64,000 bases of DNA, taken from the NCBI GenBank assembly GCA_035235625.1, contig CP141148.1:12175659-12239658 (forward strand), given 5' to 3'. Position 1 is the first letter of the stretch. Every line of letters starts with the position of its first letter. Made by a program: the position numbers and the translations under genes. This document shows positions 11,795 to 21,948 of this stretch, piece by piece. The notes beneath the pieces are model-generated. The model worked only from the letters and a program-made list of their open reading frames with translations. It was not told the DNA's origin and ran no database searches. This stretch comes from Saururus chinensis. Lineage: Eukaryota; Streptophyta; Magnoliopsida; Piperales; Saururaceae.

Positions 11795-11975
11795 TTATTG
11801 CGACGTATATTAAGATACGTCGCTACAAAGTTAATTAGTAGAGACGTAACAAAGTTAATTTGTAGCGACGTATATTAAGATACGTCGCTACAAAGTTAAT
11901 GAGTAGCGACGTATGTGATCTACGTTGCTAAATGACCTAAAATAGCGACGCTCGCAGTGAGCGTCGCAAATAATA
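11795..11975. repeat. TAGCGACG motif cluster before the central block
   Basis: Three near-identical copies of GCGACGTATATTAAGATACG-type text alternate with AAAGTTAATT. The cluster ends in a GCGACGCTCGCAGTGAGCGTCGC hairpin-like motif at 11945-11967. Confidence 0.75.
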
Positions 11976-12003
11976 TATTTTTTTTTAAAAAAATAGTTTT
12001 GGC

Positions 12004-12031
12004 GAAATTTGGCCCGCGCGGGCCAAATTTC
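12004..12031. promoter_or_regulatory. perfect 28-bp palindrome in CACTA 1
   Basis: The half-site GAAATTTGGCCCGC is followed directly by its exact reverse complement with no spacer. It sits between the left TAGCGACG cluster and a TATA-like TATATAT. A protein-binding site is possible, but the function is inferred from position only. Confidence 0.8.
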
Positions 12032-12040
12032 ACCGCGGCT

Positions 12041-12047
12041 TATATAT
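12041..12047 (+). promoter_or_regulatory. TATA-like box downstream of the palindrome
   Basis: TATATATTTGCC lies 10 bp after the palindrome and just before a C/T-rich tract, an arrangement like a plant core promoter with a pyrimidine-rich start region. No real gene follows, so it may be an element-internal promoter or a relic of the parent transposon. Confidence 0.35.
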
Positions 12048-12049
12048 TT

Positions 12050-12895
12050 GCCTCCCCCCGTTTCCCTCCGTTCATCCGCTCCGCAGTCCGGCGCCTCGCC
12101 GCCTCTGCCGCCCCTCCGTTGTCCCCACCCCGCCTACACCTCCGCCACCCGCCACCGGCACCCCGCCGCCGATGCCCCGCCCTTCTCCCTGCCCCATCCC
12201 CTCCGGAGCCTCCTCCCCCGTCCTACCTCCGGTTTCTGCTTCTCCCCTCCAAGGCGACCTGAGGCTGGCGACGCAGCGCCGTCCTCCGGCCTGCCACCCC
12301 CTCCTATCCCCCCCTCCCCGTTCTCCCCCTTACTCCCGGTTCTCTGCCCCCCTCATCCTCCCCCTCCCCTTGCTCCGCCTTCCCTCCTTGCCGCCCCCTC
12401 CTCTGATTTTCAGAGGAGGGAGGAAGGAGGAGGCGGAGCCGGGGAGAGGGGGGCCGGAGGACAGCTGTGCCGCCCTCCCTGCTCCAGTGCCCCCTCTCCT
12501 TCCCACTGATCCAGTCCCCCCCTCCTCTGTTTTTCAGAGGAGGGGGCAGAGCCGGGGAGAGGGAGGCCGAAGGATGGCGGCGCCGCCCTCCCACTCCCCC
12601 CCCCTCCAGTTCCCCCCTTTCCTTCCACACCCCCCCCGATCCAATACCCCCCTCCTGATTTTCAGAGGGGGCAGAGCCGAGGAGAGGGGGGACGGGGAGG
12701 GGGTTGGGGGGCCGGCGGTGCCGCCCTCCCCGTCCCCCCCTCCCACTTGCTCCTTACACCCCCCCACCCCGGCAACTCCCGGTCCCCACTCCTTGGCTCA
12801 ACTCCCCTTGCTCCCGGACCCCTCCCCCTGCTCCCTTCCCCTTGCTTCCCCACCCCCTGTTCGCCCCCCTCCCACTACCCCGTGGCCCACCGGGG
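12050..12895. other. GC-rich central block of CACTA 1
   Basis: C-rich on the plus strand and far richer in G+C than its surroundings. It gives overlapping open frames in several registers (the longest 12172-13026), as expected from GC content alone. The translations are proline/serine-rich with no domain. CACTA 2 has a C-rich block in the same relative place (38620-38719, resuming at 40664), so it belongs to the element rather than to a gene captured by one copy. Confidence 0.7.
12397..12668. repeat. three hairpin-forming repeats, about 125-bp period
   Basis: CCTCCTCTG - ATTTT - CAGAGGAGG occurs at 12397-12419, a close match at 12521-12543 and a decayed copy near 12649-12668. Each is followed by GGGGCAGAGCCGGGGAGAGG-like text. 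Each is a 9-bp stem with a T-rich loop. Confidence 0.8.
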
Positions 12896-12914
12896 ATTTT
12901 TTTAAAATAAATTT

Positions 12915-13450
12915 ACTCTTTAGCGACGCATATAAATGTGTCGCTAAATATTTTTTTAATATTTTAAAATGTATTAGCGACACTTTTAAAGCGTCGCTAT
13001 TGAATTTTAATTTTTTATTATTATAATATTAACGGCGTTTTGAATTTTTTTTAAAATATTTTATTTTATTAGCGACGTATAAAAAAGCGTCGCTAATAGT
13101 CCTTATTAGCGATGCTTATTTTTATACGTCGCTAATAAGTTATAGTTAATTTTTTTTTTCAAATAGTTTTTCTTTTAGCGACGTATAAAAAATGTCGTTA
13201 ATAAGATATCATTAGCGACGCTGAGAGTAAGCATCGCAAATAAGTAATTTTTAGCGACGCATTAAGTTATTAATAGCGACGTGTATTATGCGTCGCTAAA
13301 ATGCATATTAGCGACGTTTGTTGTTATACGTCGCAAATAATCAATTGCGACGGCACTTTTTTCGACGGTTATAGCGACGTATTTTATATGTCGCTAATAG
13401 TTAGTAGCGACGTTTAGGGGACTATTAGCAACGCATAAATGCGTCGCTAA
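12915..13450. repeat. right subterminal TAGCGACG motif array of CACTA 1
   Basis: A dense run of TAGCGACG and CGTCGCTA motifs up to the right terminal repeat, mirroring the left arm. Confidence 0.85.
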
Positions 13451-13470
13451 TAGTCTTTTTTGTTGTAGTG

Positions 13471-13640
13471 ACATAATTAACTTCCTCTTTCGTGTTTGAG
13501 TCTAAGCAGCATGTGCCTAACTTTTCCTTTCGGTTTCTTTTTCACTTTTACTTTTTTTTTTTCAGTTTAGCAGAATTAGGTTCGCTTTCTGAATGGGAGG
13601 AATTTTAATGTTCCTCATTCATCCTGAGCCCAACGCAATG
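13471..13640 (+). other. 3' flank of the left-most NLR, right of the CACTA insertion
   Basis: TTTCAGTTTAGCAGAATTAG followed by a GCTTTCTGAATG segment matches the 3' flank of NLR 1 at 17225-17262. The CACTA element therefore split one ancestral NLR 3' region. Confidence 0.7.
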
Positions 13641-13798
13641 AATAATGAGTTCAATAATTGGCCATTACTTTTCTATCAAAATGGACCAGCTGTGAAAGAA
13701 TAAAGCAACTCCAAGGATACAAGCCCTTCAAACTTTTTATAAAGCTACTCTTCTTCTCTTCTTGCCTGCTCCCTTGTTAAGAAAATTTTCTCTAAAAA

Positions 13799-16700
13799 AT
13801 GGCGGATGCAATCTTATCATTTGCACTTGAAAATCTTCCCGACCTTGCTGCTGATGAGGTGAAATTGCTGAGAAGCACCAAGGAAGAGGTCAATAAGCTT
13901 ACAGAGACACTTACGGACATTCAAGCCTCTCTACATGATGCTGAGATGAAGCAGTTTAAAGACGAAGCTGTGCAAGTGTGGCTCTCTAAGCTCAAATATA
14001 TGGCATATGAAGTGGATGATGTGCTTGATGAGTGGAAGGTAAAATCCCATCTGCTCAGCACCAACAATTCGGTATGGAATTTCCTTACCCAGTGCACTTG
14101 TTTTCAAAAACTCTTTCTTCGCCATAATATTGGTAAGAAAATGAAGAGCCTAAATAAAAAGTTGGATCAAATTGTAATTGAGAAAAATAGGTTTGGTTTC
14201 CAACAGAATCCTGCAGGATTTGAGGTTGATAGTTCAAGGATGACATATTCATCTCTAGTTGCCTCAGAGGTAATTGGAAGAAAAGATGACAAAAATAAGA
14301 TAATTAATATGCTCCTCCACGAAGGTAGTTCTGAGCCATCAGACATTCCTGTCATATCGATAGTGGCAATGGGCGGTTACGGGAAGACAACCCTTGCCAA
14401 ATTAGTATATAATGATGAAGAAGTGAAGCCCCACTTTGATGAATTCATTTGGGTGTACGTTTCTGTTAAATTTGATGTTGCAGAAATAGTTAAGATGATT
14501 ATTGAGGCCATTGAAAAAACGCCCTAAAGTCGAAGGGTTAGAGGCCTCATCTAAAATTTTACGGGACAGCCTTAAGAGCAAGCAATTTCTACTTGTTTTA
14601 GATGATGTATGGAATGAGGAACGTGGCAAATGGGTAGCTCTTGTAGACATTCTTAAGACATGTGGGGAAAATAGGCGCAAGATAGTGGTCACCACAAGGA
14701 ATAAAAAAGTTGCAGAAGTTATAAATAGCTCAGGTACACACGAATTAGGCCCTTTATGCTTTGATGATTGCTGGTCAATATTTAAGCAAATTGCTGGCAT
14801 TAATGAAGGTGAGTTTCCAGAATTGATGAATACAGGGGAAAAAATTGTAGAAAAATGCAAAGGGATACCTTTAGCTATAAAATCTGTGGCAGGTGCCCTG
14901 CGGACTGAAAGGACAAAGATGAACTGGGAGAATGCCCTTAACGATGAAATCTGGAATCAGCCTGATGGAGGCATTTTACCCTCTTTAATGCTGAGCTATT
15001 ATCGTTTGTCCCCACCATTAAAGCGGTGCTTTCAATACTGTGCTATATTTCCAAAAGGCTATGAAATAAAAAAGAATGTTCTAGTACGTATGTGGGTGGT
15101 TCAAGGTTATATTCCACATGATGAAAACAGGATGGAGGACAGAGGCAATGAGTATTTTAAGGAACTACTTAAGTGGTCACTCCTTTAAGAGCCACAAATG
15201 GATGATTTTGGAAACATTACCTCGTGCAAGATGCATGATTTAGTCCATGATCTTGCACAAGAAGTGACAAATGGAGAATCCATTTTTATTGATAGCTCAA
15301 TAGATAATTCAAAGTTTGATAGTAGAAAACTTCGTCACTACAATTGCACCTGGAGTGGATTTGACAAAAAGAATTCAGTTGCTTTTAAAAATCTTCGCAC
15401 ACTTCTATCTTATCCTGTGGATAAATCTCTACTTGAAAAATTACAATGCATCAGAGTGTTATGCTCTGACGGATGGAGCAATTTGAAACAACTCGATTCA
15501 ATTGGTAAATTAGTGCATCTAAGATATTTGAACTTGTCTTATACGAAAATTGAGGCATTGCCCAAGTCTGTTGGGAAATTGTGGAATCTGAGGTATCTCA
15601 TTTTGAGTAATGCATATGATTTAAAAGAAATTCCAGAATCCGTTGGGAGGTTAGGCCAGCTGAGATATCTCAATTTGGATGGGTCAATAATAAGGAAATT
15701 ACCGGAATCTATAAGTGATCTACCTCATCTACAGCTCTTACATCTGAATCGTTGTACAAGTCTCTGTAAATTACCAGGAGGAATGAAGAAAATGACCAGC
15801 TTGAGAGAACTTGGAATTGCTTGGACTAATAGCTTGAAGACGTTACCGGCGGGAATAGAGAAATTAACTTCCCTCCAGATGTTGGACAGATTTATTGTGA
15901 CAGAAGGAGAATGCAACCTGAGTGAGTTGAGAAATCTCAACCACCTCCAAGGGAGTCTTTCCATTGAAAACCTGGAGATAGGAAGCATAGATGAGGCTGT
16001 CAATGCGAAACTTGAAGATAAAAGTTCTCTCCGACAACTACAACTACGGTGGTCGAGGAGTGCTGAGACGACACCAAGCAGAGCAGACGGTGTCCTGGAT
16101 GCTCTCCGACCCCATCCTAGTCTCCAAGAGCTTGAAATTTTCGACTATCAAGGTTCAAAATTTCCAAGCTGGGTGGGAGAGTCATCTTTCTCCAAAATGG
16201 TCACAGTTAAATTACAGAGAATTAGGAACTGTACGGAGCTACCTGCTTTGGGCAACTTGCCACAGCTTCGACATCTTGAGATACACGATATGCCGAAGGT
16301 GAGAAAAGTGGGCAGCGAGTTCTACGGGTCCAAGAATGGATTTTCTAAACTGGAGTCCCTGACGATGTCGTATTTGGATGAGTGGGAAAAGTGGGAAGAG
16401 TGGGAGGAGTCATTGCCCTGCCTCCGCAAATTCAGGATCTCGCATTGTGATAAGTTAATCGCATTACCCCGCATTTTTTCTGAAGAACTCATAGAAGTAG
16501 AGATTGATGGTATGGAGAAGTTCAGTGGGTGGGAATCGATCCCGCTGAGCGTGCAGAAAATTACAATGTCAAGATGTCCAGGTGAGTTGATCAGTAAATT
16601 ACCCAGCCTCCCAAAGCTTGAAGATTTGAAAATTGAAGACGTGACAACAGAGCTCTCCTGCGATCTACTTCGATTCACTGGGTTGAAAACTCTGAGAATT

Positions 16701-17171
16701 GAGAAATGCTCAGAATTGACTTCTCTTCCAGAGGAGTTCATGAACTCCATGAAGGGACTGCAAGATCTGTACATTGGGAGGTGTCCAAAATTAGACGTAA
16801 GCTGGAAGACGGGAATAGTGGCACATATGCCCTGTCTCCGCAGGTTGGAAATATTATGGTGTGCTATAAAAGTGTTACCCCGCATTGTTTCAGAAGAATT
16901 GAAAGAGGTTAAGATACATTCCTGCCCGAACCTGAGTGAGGTGGGAAATTTAATTAGATTCACTGAGCTGCTTAGTCTGGAAATTTGGTTCTGCCCAAAT
17001 TTGATGTCGTTTCCGGAGGAGATGGGCTCCTTGAAGAAACTGCGGAAGTTGGAAATCTTTAAGTGTCCCAATCTAGGAGAGAGTTGCAAGGTGGGAGGGA
17101 AGCAGTGGTCCAAGATTGCTCACATCCCTCACATTGAAATTGATGATGAGACAATTCAAGACAACGCGTGA
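13799..17171 (+). pseudogene. CC-NB-ARC-LRR resistance protein (RGA type), near-complete
   Basis: Encodes an intracellular immune receptor of the CNL class. The start MADAILSFALENL is typical of Rx-type coiled coils, with an EDVID-like YEVDDVLDEW near residue 75. NB-ARC motifs follow: Walker A MGGYGKTT (about 14370), kinase-2 LLVLDDVW (about 14592), RNBS-B VVTTRNK, GLPL as GIPLA (about 14862), RNBS-D CFQYCAIFPKGYE (about 15028) and MHD as KMHDLVHDLA (about 15228). LRRs fill 15480-17130. Two breaks are seen. At 14512-14525 a run of six A shifts the frame and ends it at TAA; the unit 3 copy has five A there. At 15186-15188 a TAA stands where unit 3 has CAA. The rest is open (about 1120 codons, usual for RGA proteins). 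The residue before MGG in the P-loop is Ala, not the usual Gly. The breaks could be real, allelic or assembly errors. Confidence 0.93.
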
Positions 17172-17398
17172 AGAACTTTGCATCATGTAAGTGGCTTCTC
17201 CTTTCTTTTTCTTTCTAACTTTTTGGTTTTTTTAGTTTAGCAGAATTAAGCTTCGCTCTCCGAATGATGTCTTTCATGTGGTAGTTTGTTCAAATTTACA
17301 TTGGTGATAAATTTAATTACAAGGTGTCACTTATAGCAACATGTTATTTCGTATATGGTAGTTTTAATAACTTTAGAAAATTCCAAGTTTTTTTGGCA

Positions 17399-17401
<3 letters not shown>

Positions 17402-17482
<81 letters not shown>
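17402..17482. repeat. (TA)n microsatellite
   Basis: An uninterrupted run of about 40 TA units in the 3' flank of NLR 1. The matching site in unit 3 (about 52180) has only ATATATAT, so the expansion is specific to this unit. Translations of this tract are meaningless. Confidence 0.95.
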
Positions 17483-17484
<2 letters not shown>

Positions 17485-18646
17485 TATGTATTCCTAGTTG
17501 TGTTTCAGCCCAGCAACATGCGCCCACTTTTCTTTTTTGTATCTTTCTCACTTTCTTTTGTTTTTGTTTTGCTAGTGCTCAACTCTACAATGACAGGGAG
17601 TTATACTTAAAGATTGCACTAATACTTTTGAATCTGTGATTTTAATCCATTTCTTATGTTCTTTACAATGGAAAATTCATGTTTCACCGTATATCGTTAG
17701 GTGCTATTTTAATTAATTAGGCCAATACAGCGAATGCTTTTTTATTAAGTGTTATTCTTAAAAATATTTTTGTGACCCACTTAGCACAGATTGCACTCAT
17801 GCAAGCCAACTGTTAATAGGCTTTTGTACTCTTTGTAGCATTTTTTATTGGCTTTTTAACTATTTGCATTTAGTATTTGATACAGGACGATACACTGGTT
17901 TCCCGACTTGCTTCTCTTGCAATGTTTATACTCAGAATGTGTAGATGCATCATCCTATGGCTTTTGTGTATTGCGTATTTAGAGTGTGAAGAATTGCTGC
18001 TCTTGTATTGTTTATACTTTAGTATGTTATCCTACAGTTCTCTTATATTGTCTACTTGGAATGTAAAATATTGGTTCTCAAGGTAAAGACTTGATGCTCT
18101 TGTATTATTTTCTAGACCTGCTTCTCTTGTATTGTCTTAGTGAGGAACATCACTCTTATTATTGTATTGTTTATGCTTGCCTATTTGTCCTAAAATCATA
18201 GTCTACTTCCTCTATTATTGCAGTGCTAATCACAACTACTATGCACATCATTAAAACCTTTCATCATTAATGGCAATTGCAAGTTTAGGAGGGGAATGTG
18301 GTATAACTAATAGCAAGCATTTATTGTTATTGTGGAGCTGTTGGTAAATAGAGTATAGTCTTATATAAGGGTATGTAGAGACTTAAGGAAATGTTGACAA
18401 TCCTCATTGCATAATTCGTTTTAAAGGGCGAAACTGAAAAACTACAAAACTGTCAGTGCTGTAGCAAATGAAGTCTTATCTTATTGTATTGCTCAGGTTG
18501 TGGAAAGTGTTTGAATAATTGTACATCGTATAAGTTCAGCGAGCACCATTTTTACAAAATCCAATCTCTAATTCGTGCATGGCTGTTTCATATGTTCACT
18601 TGAAAGACAGAGACATACAATTTTTAGATTAAATGATTAGATGTTT
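17483..18646 (+). other. NLR 3' flank, duplicated in unit 3
   Basis: Non-coding, AT-rich. It matches 52185-53400 closely. The 69-codon frame at 17877-18086 has a 77-codon relative in unit 3 but reads like random hydrophobic sequence, so it is not called as a gene. Confidence 0.6.
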
Positions 18647-18975
18647 TTTTGTTATTTAGTGTATTCAATCCTATTGGTTAGCATGCTCTTGGAATGACCA
18701 TATAGAAAAACTTCATTCCGCCCGTCGGAGCAGGCCAGTTTAGTCTAGACCCAATCACTCTTTTGGGTCGAGCCCACCTGGTTTTAACCTTTTAATGACA
18801 CAAGTGGATCAATAATAACCCTATTGGGTTGACCTACAACCCGGCTGAGACGGGCTGAGCGGGTTGCATTGAAATAAAAAAGACTTATCCTCTTTAGGAT
18901 GGAAGCATTTTTTATGTTCCCTATTGATAGTAAGCCCAGTGTAAGGAAGACATATCTATCACTTGTGCACATACT

Positions 18976-19788
18976 TGACATGGGAAGTGCCCATCTGTAC
19001 GGTAGTTGCAAGGAAAAGAAACCAAGTAAGTCAGCCTTATTTGTCAAGGTCATGGTCTCATACAATTCGACCAAGCGTCTAACCTATGAACCCAAGTAAT
19101 GAACTTGTCCCAAGTCGGACATCTAAACGTGTAGAGACCTTCACCAAGAGAGCTAGCATAAGGGGATGCAGCTTTACGATGCACACATCCAACTTAGGCA
19201 ACACAAACAACAGAACATTTCATTTTAGCCAAGTACGTGCAAGGGCTATACTTTCTAACAAGTTCATAAGGCTGGACAGCAGACCCATGTCCCAGCCGAC
19301 GGGGCTCCTAGCATGATGGCTAGCAAACCAACTAACCTTCCTTAGTTCTAAAAATCAGATACAAGGTTAGACATTATATCAACAACTTATACATTTCAGC
19401 TCAACTAGTTTACTCTATATAGTATAAGAGATTTATTCCATATTGTTGGAATTATAGCCAAAGTGGTGGTACAAGCATGCCGCTTCGAAAGTTTACTGAA
19501 TGACCCCATAACACTTTGCAAGACTCTCCAATGCTATCTAAGGGGATGAGACATGTTAAAACTCTAAATAACAAGCTAGACAACTAAGTGTCCAAATATG
19601 GCCAACTATGTGTATACATCATTACGTGCATTTTACGCCATATTGCATGCCTTCCCTGCAATGCATGCATACAAGGTGCGCAATATTGCGAACAATTCTA
19701 ACAATGCATGCACACCAAGTATGCACCACCCAACACATGTGTGCACCTAGCATGTGTTACGAATAATATGCTTTGTTGTTGCATGACA
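18976..19788 (-). mobile_element. LTR remnant of family B, unit 1 copy
   Basis: Runs from TGACATGGG to GCATGACA and is followed by CTCTCCCCCACT, which on the minus strand reads as the polypurine tract AGTGGGGGAGAG directly ahead of TGTCATGC. That is a PPT/3'-LTR junction, so the element is minus-strand. Matching copies lie at 42694-43515 and 53733-54647, and a better preserved LTR of the family at 47774-48678. To the right (19801-20720) is presumed internal sequence with no readable domain. Confidence 0.65.
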
Positions 19789-19800
19789 CTCTCCCCCACT
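19789..19800 (-). other. polypurine tract of the family B element
   Basis: AGTGGGGGAGAG on the minus strand, abutting the LTR start TGTCATG. The same tract is present at 43516-43527 and 54648-54659. Confidence 0.65.
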
Positions 19801-20726
19801 CGATCTGTTGACGCCCTTATCAATACTTTGCCTCTAGGTGGTCTTAATCTTATCTCCGACTGTGAAACTTGATTATGAAAAATGTCTTACTTCTTTTTGC
19901 AACACGTAAAAATTTATTCACACCACAGCTTGAATAATTCTATGAATTGTATGCTTTGGCATCACCAACTTCAACCCATTCGGCTCTTACCTTGGTTAGG
20001 CCATTGAATGATGAAGATTTTTTGTTACATATGCCTTGCCCACACCGGCAAAGGCAAAGTACTATGCCGTAAAGGCTCCTCGAATAAGAAAGTGCACCTA
20101 ACTGCTCCATGTTAGTTAGTGTTGCATGTCCACTAGGAAAGGATAAACCAAATGATGCCCAACTTCCCCTCGCTGGTCCTACACTTGAGACACTTACAAG
20201 TTGCCTATATTTCGGATGATTTTTTCCTACATTTCAACCACACCTTGTAGCTGCCATCAACAAGTTTACACCATGCACTCTTGTCTTCTCCCATTGACGT
20301 TTCCAAGAATCTAATGTTGCTCCACTTATATCAAAGTTCATTTTTGTATTATAGTGCTAGCCTTGGACAAGACCTCCACCAACCAAGAGTATAGCAGAAC
20401 GACGTTCTCATGGTGTCCAATAACTTATAGTCCCCGCCAGTTACAAAGTTCTTGGCCTTCAGTCAAAGTTCTTCTCGTGATCCCCTCTAGAGGTCTACTC
20501 CACCCTAGGTGAAACAACTTTGCTCAAATTTCATGTTACCACTATGGTCGCCAAATTACTATACCTCTCTTGATGCAACACTCCCTTTATGTCTCTTGCC
20601 CGCTTACAGATGAGGGCCACTTCTTCTAGCTAATCACCGTTGCTTAGATCTAGCAAAGTAACATGGGTACCTTCTTAGGAGTACGTTAGTGCCCTTACAC
20701 AAGTCACACTATTAGTAGGGAGCATA
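19801..20726 (-). other. presumed internal remnant of the family B element
   Basis: Conserved in all three units but without an open frame longer than about 86 codons. The unit 2 version (43666-43926, minus) ends in WVEVGDAKACNL, which could be a decayed retrotransposon coding segment. The domain cannot be identified. Confidence 0.35.
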
Positions 20727-20880
20727 GAAAATGTTTCTCTTTAGGATGGGCTCGGGCCCCAACCAATCCCTTCCTCTTCACTACAAAGAACCCTTCCACC
20801 TTCTATGGCCTAAAGGTGTGCCCCTCCCCTTCCTCCTTCCCTCCCCGTTGTCATCTACATAACCAACCGATCCTAAACAT

Positions 20881-21144
20881 ATGGCTTTTCATTTGATGCC
20901 TATTGCCTTTCTACCTAGGTGCCACCGTTGTTGCTGCTGCTCTTCCTCTCTTAAATTCAATTATCTGACAAGCGCTGCCAACTACCGCCAACCTTCTCTG
21001 CAACCTTGGCATGATTATTGTCTGCCCCAATAGTTTTTCATCTCCGACGATCAAAGAGTTGTGTCGAACAATTCTAAAACGAGATTCAACAGACTGGTGA
21101 AAAGTGGACATTTCCATAGAATCAACATTGAAGTTTTTGCTGCA
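20881..21144 (+). pseudogene. exon-like fragment, possible captured gene 5' exon, unit 1
   Basis: An ATG after a C-rich leader opens a frame of 88 codons interrupted only by TAG at 21031-21033. It starts MAFHLMPIAFLPR, then is rich in Cys and Ser, then has a hydrophilic part ending HFHRINIEVFAA. Unit 3 (55739-56005) keeps the same frame with the same TAG, while unit 2 (46548) has lost it. The start resembles an organelle-targeting leader (few acids, Ser/Cys/Arg-rich), but no family is recognised. The 68-codon frame on the opposite strand (20911-21117) overlaps it; which strand, if either, was once coding is unclear. Confidence 0.35.
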
Positions 21145-21147
21145 TGA

Positions 21148-21945
21148 TGGAAACTCAAAGGTTTAGTGCTGATTTAAGAGGCTCCTGAGCTTCCTGTAGT
21201 CAGCTAAAGTCATGAAGTTCTCCAGCATCTAGCTCCTCTCTCTGCCACAGATGAGCTTCATTCCTCTTCTCATGTGGCTATCTTTTTGCTTGTGAAAAAA
21301 AATGCATGTCTTAAATGCAAGCAGGTTATTTTGATTTCGGCTGCTTGCCTATCAATAGTGTATATGCTCGCTTTATTGCCTAGTCCTTTAGCTTTAATCA
21401 GATTCGTTTATAACTACTTTTGTTTTGGAGAAATTGCTTGCCACCTGATCATATGTTCATTTCAATCTTGTGTACACAGTTTCAAGTTCGTTTCAATCCT
21501 GCTTACAATATTAAGTTTTTTATGATGATTCTCTGGGTAAAGAGTTTCTTTATGATCTAGCATAAGGAAATTCTCTAGTTCTTTTGATGTTAAAAATGGG
21601 GTTGACCCACAATGTCAAATCAGTCAACATCATCATACTGGATCAGGGACCAGGCCACACAATAATGTTTATTTTGTATTAAAAATTTTATCGACTAAAA
21701 ACTTGAATTTAACTTCTAACAATTGCTCATTTGACATCTATAGAAGTATTGTTTTCCATACTTAGCTTCTCTTGTATTGTCTCTGGATGGATAACACACC
21801 TTCATATACTATCATAATTGATCACAAAGCCTATGTGACCTGGTGCACAACCTTGTTTCTCCTTTGCCCATTTGTTGTGAAAATGACTACTTTCTACATT
21901 TTTTCATTACGAATGAACACCTCTCTATGTACATCTTGAAATCTT
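21148..21945 (+). other. conserved non-coding spacer, units 1-3
   Basis: Matches 46810-47530 and 56010-56812. It contains GGGGTTGACC-like text and a small hydrophobic frame (21274-21525, also present in unit 3), without recognisable protein character. Confidence 0.5.
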
Positions 21946-21948
21946 TTA

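Larger units (their letters stand above)
8912..13470. mobile_element. non-autonomous CACTA transposon 1, TSD ACA
   Basis: The left end is CACTACAACAAAA and the right end is the reverse complement of CACTACAACAAAAAA. Both run into TAGCGACG motifs and are flanked by identical ACA triplets (8909-8911 and 13471-13473), the 3-bp target duplication of CACTA elements. The arms hold dozens of direct and inverted TAGCGACG motifs, as expected of the subterminal repeats that CACTA transposases bind. The interior has polypurine GA arrays, a palindrome with a TATA-like box and a GC-rich block. No transposase domain is visible. The insertion sits in the 3' flank of the NLR tail, whose sequence continues on both sides. 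Confidence 0.93.

Noticed and set aside
12172-13026. 284-codon Pro-rich frame in the GC-rich block of CACTA 1, with overlapping frames in other registers
   Set aside because: Open in several frames and on both strands, as expected from high G+C; it carries no domain and runs into TAGCGACG arrays.
8931-13450. Regularly repeated TAGCGACG motifs resembling a CRISPR-like array
   Set aside because: The units are 8 bp, irregularly spaced and inverted as often as direct, inside a plant CACTA element.
14365-14395. Possible miR482/2118 target at the P-loop of NLR 1
   Set aside because: By eye the site has about seven mismatches to the common miRNA forms as I remember them, too many for a supported call.
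14495-14530. Intron or programmed frameshift joining the two NLR 1 frames
   Set aside because: No splice signals fit, and the length difference in an A run relative to unit 3 explains the shift more simply.
16322-17113. 263-codon frame antisense to the NLR 1 LRRs, and 51151-51813 in unit 3
   Set aside because: Shadow of the leucine-rich coding strand; conserved only because the sense strand is.
17398-17610. Tyr/Ile repeat frames at the TA microsatellite
   Set aside because: Translation of a dinucleotide repeat.
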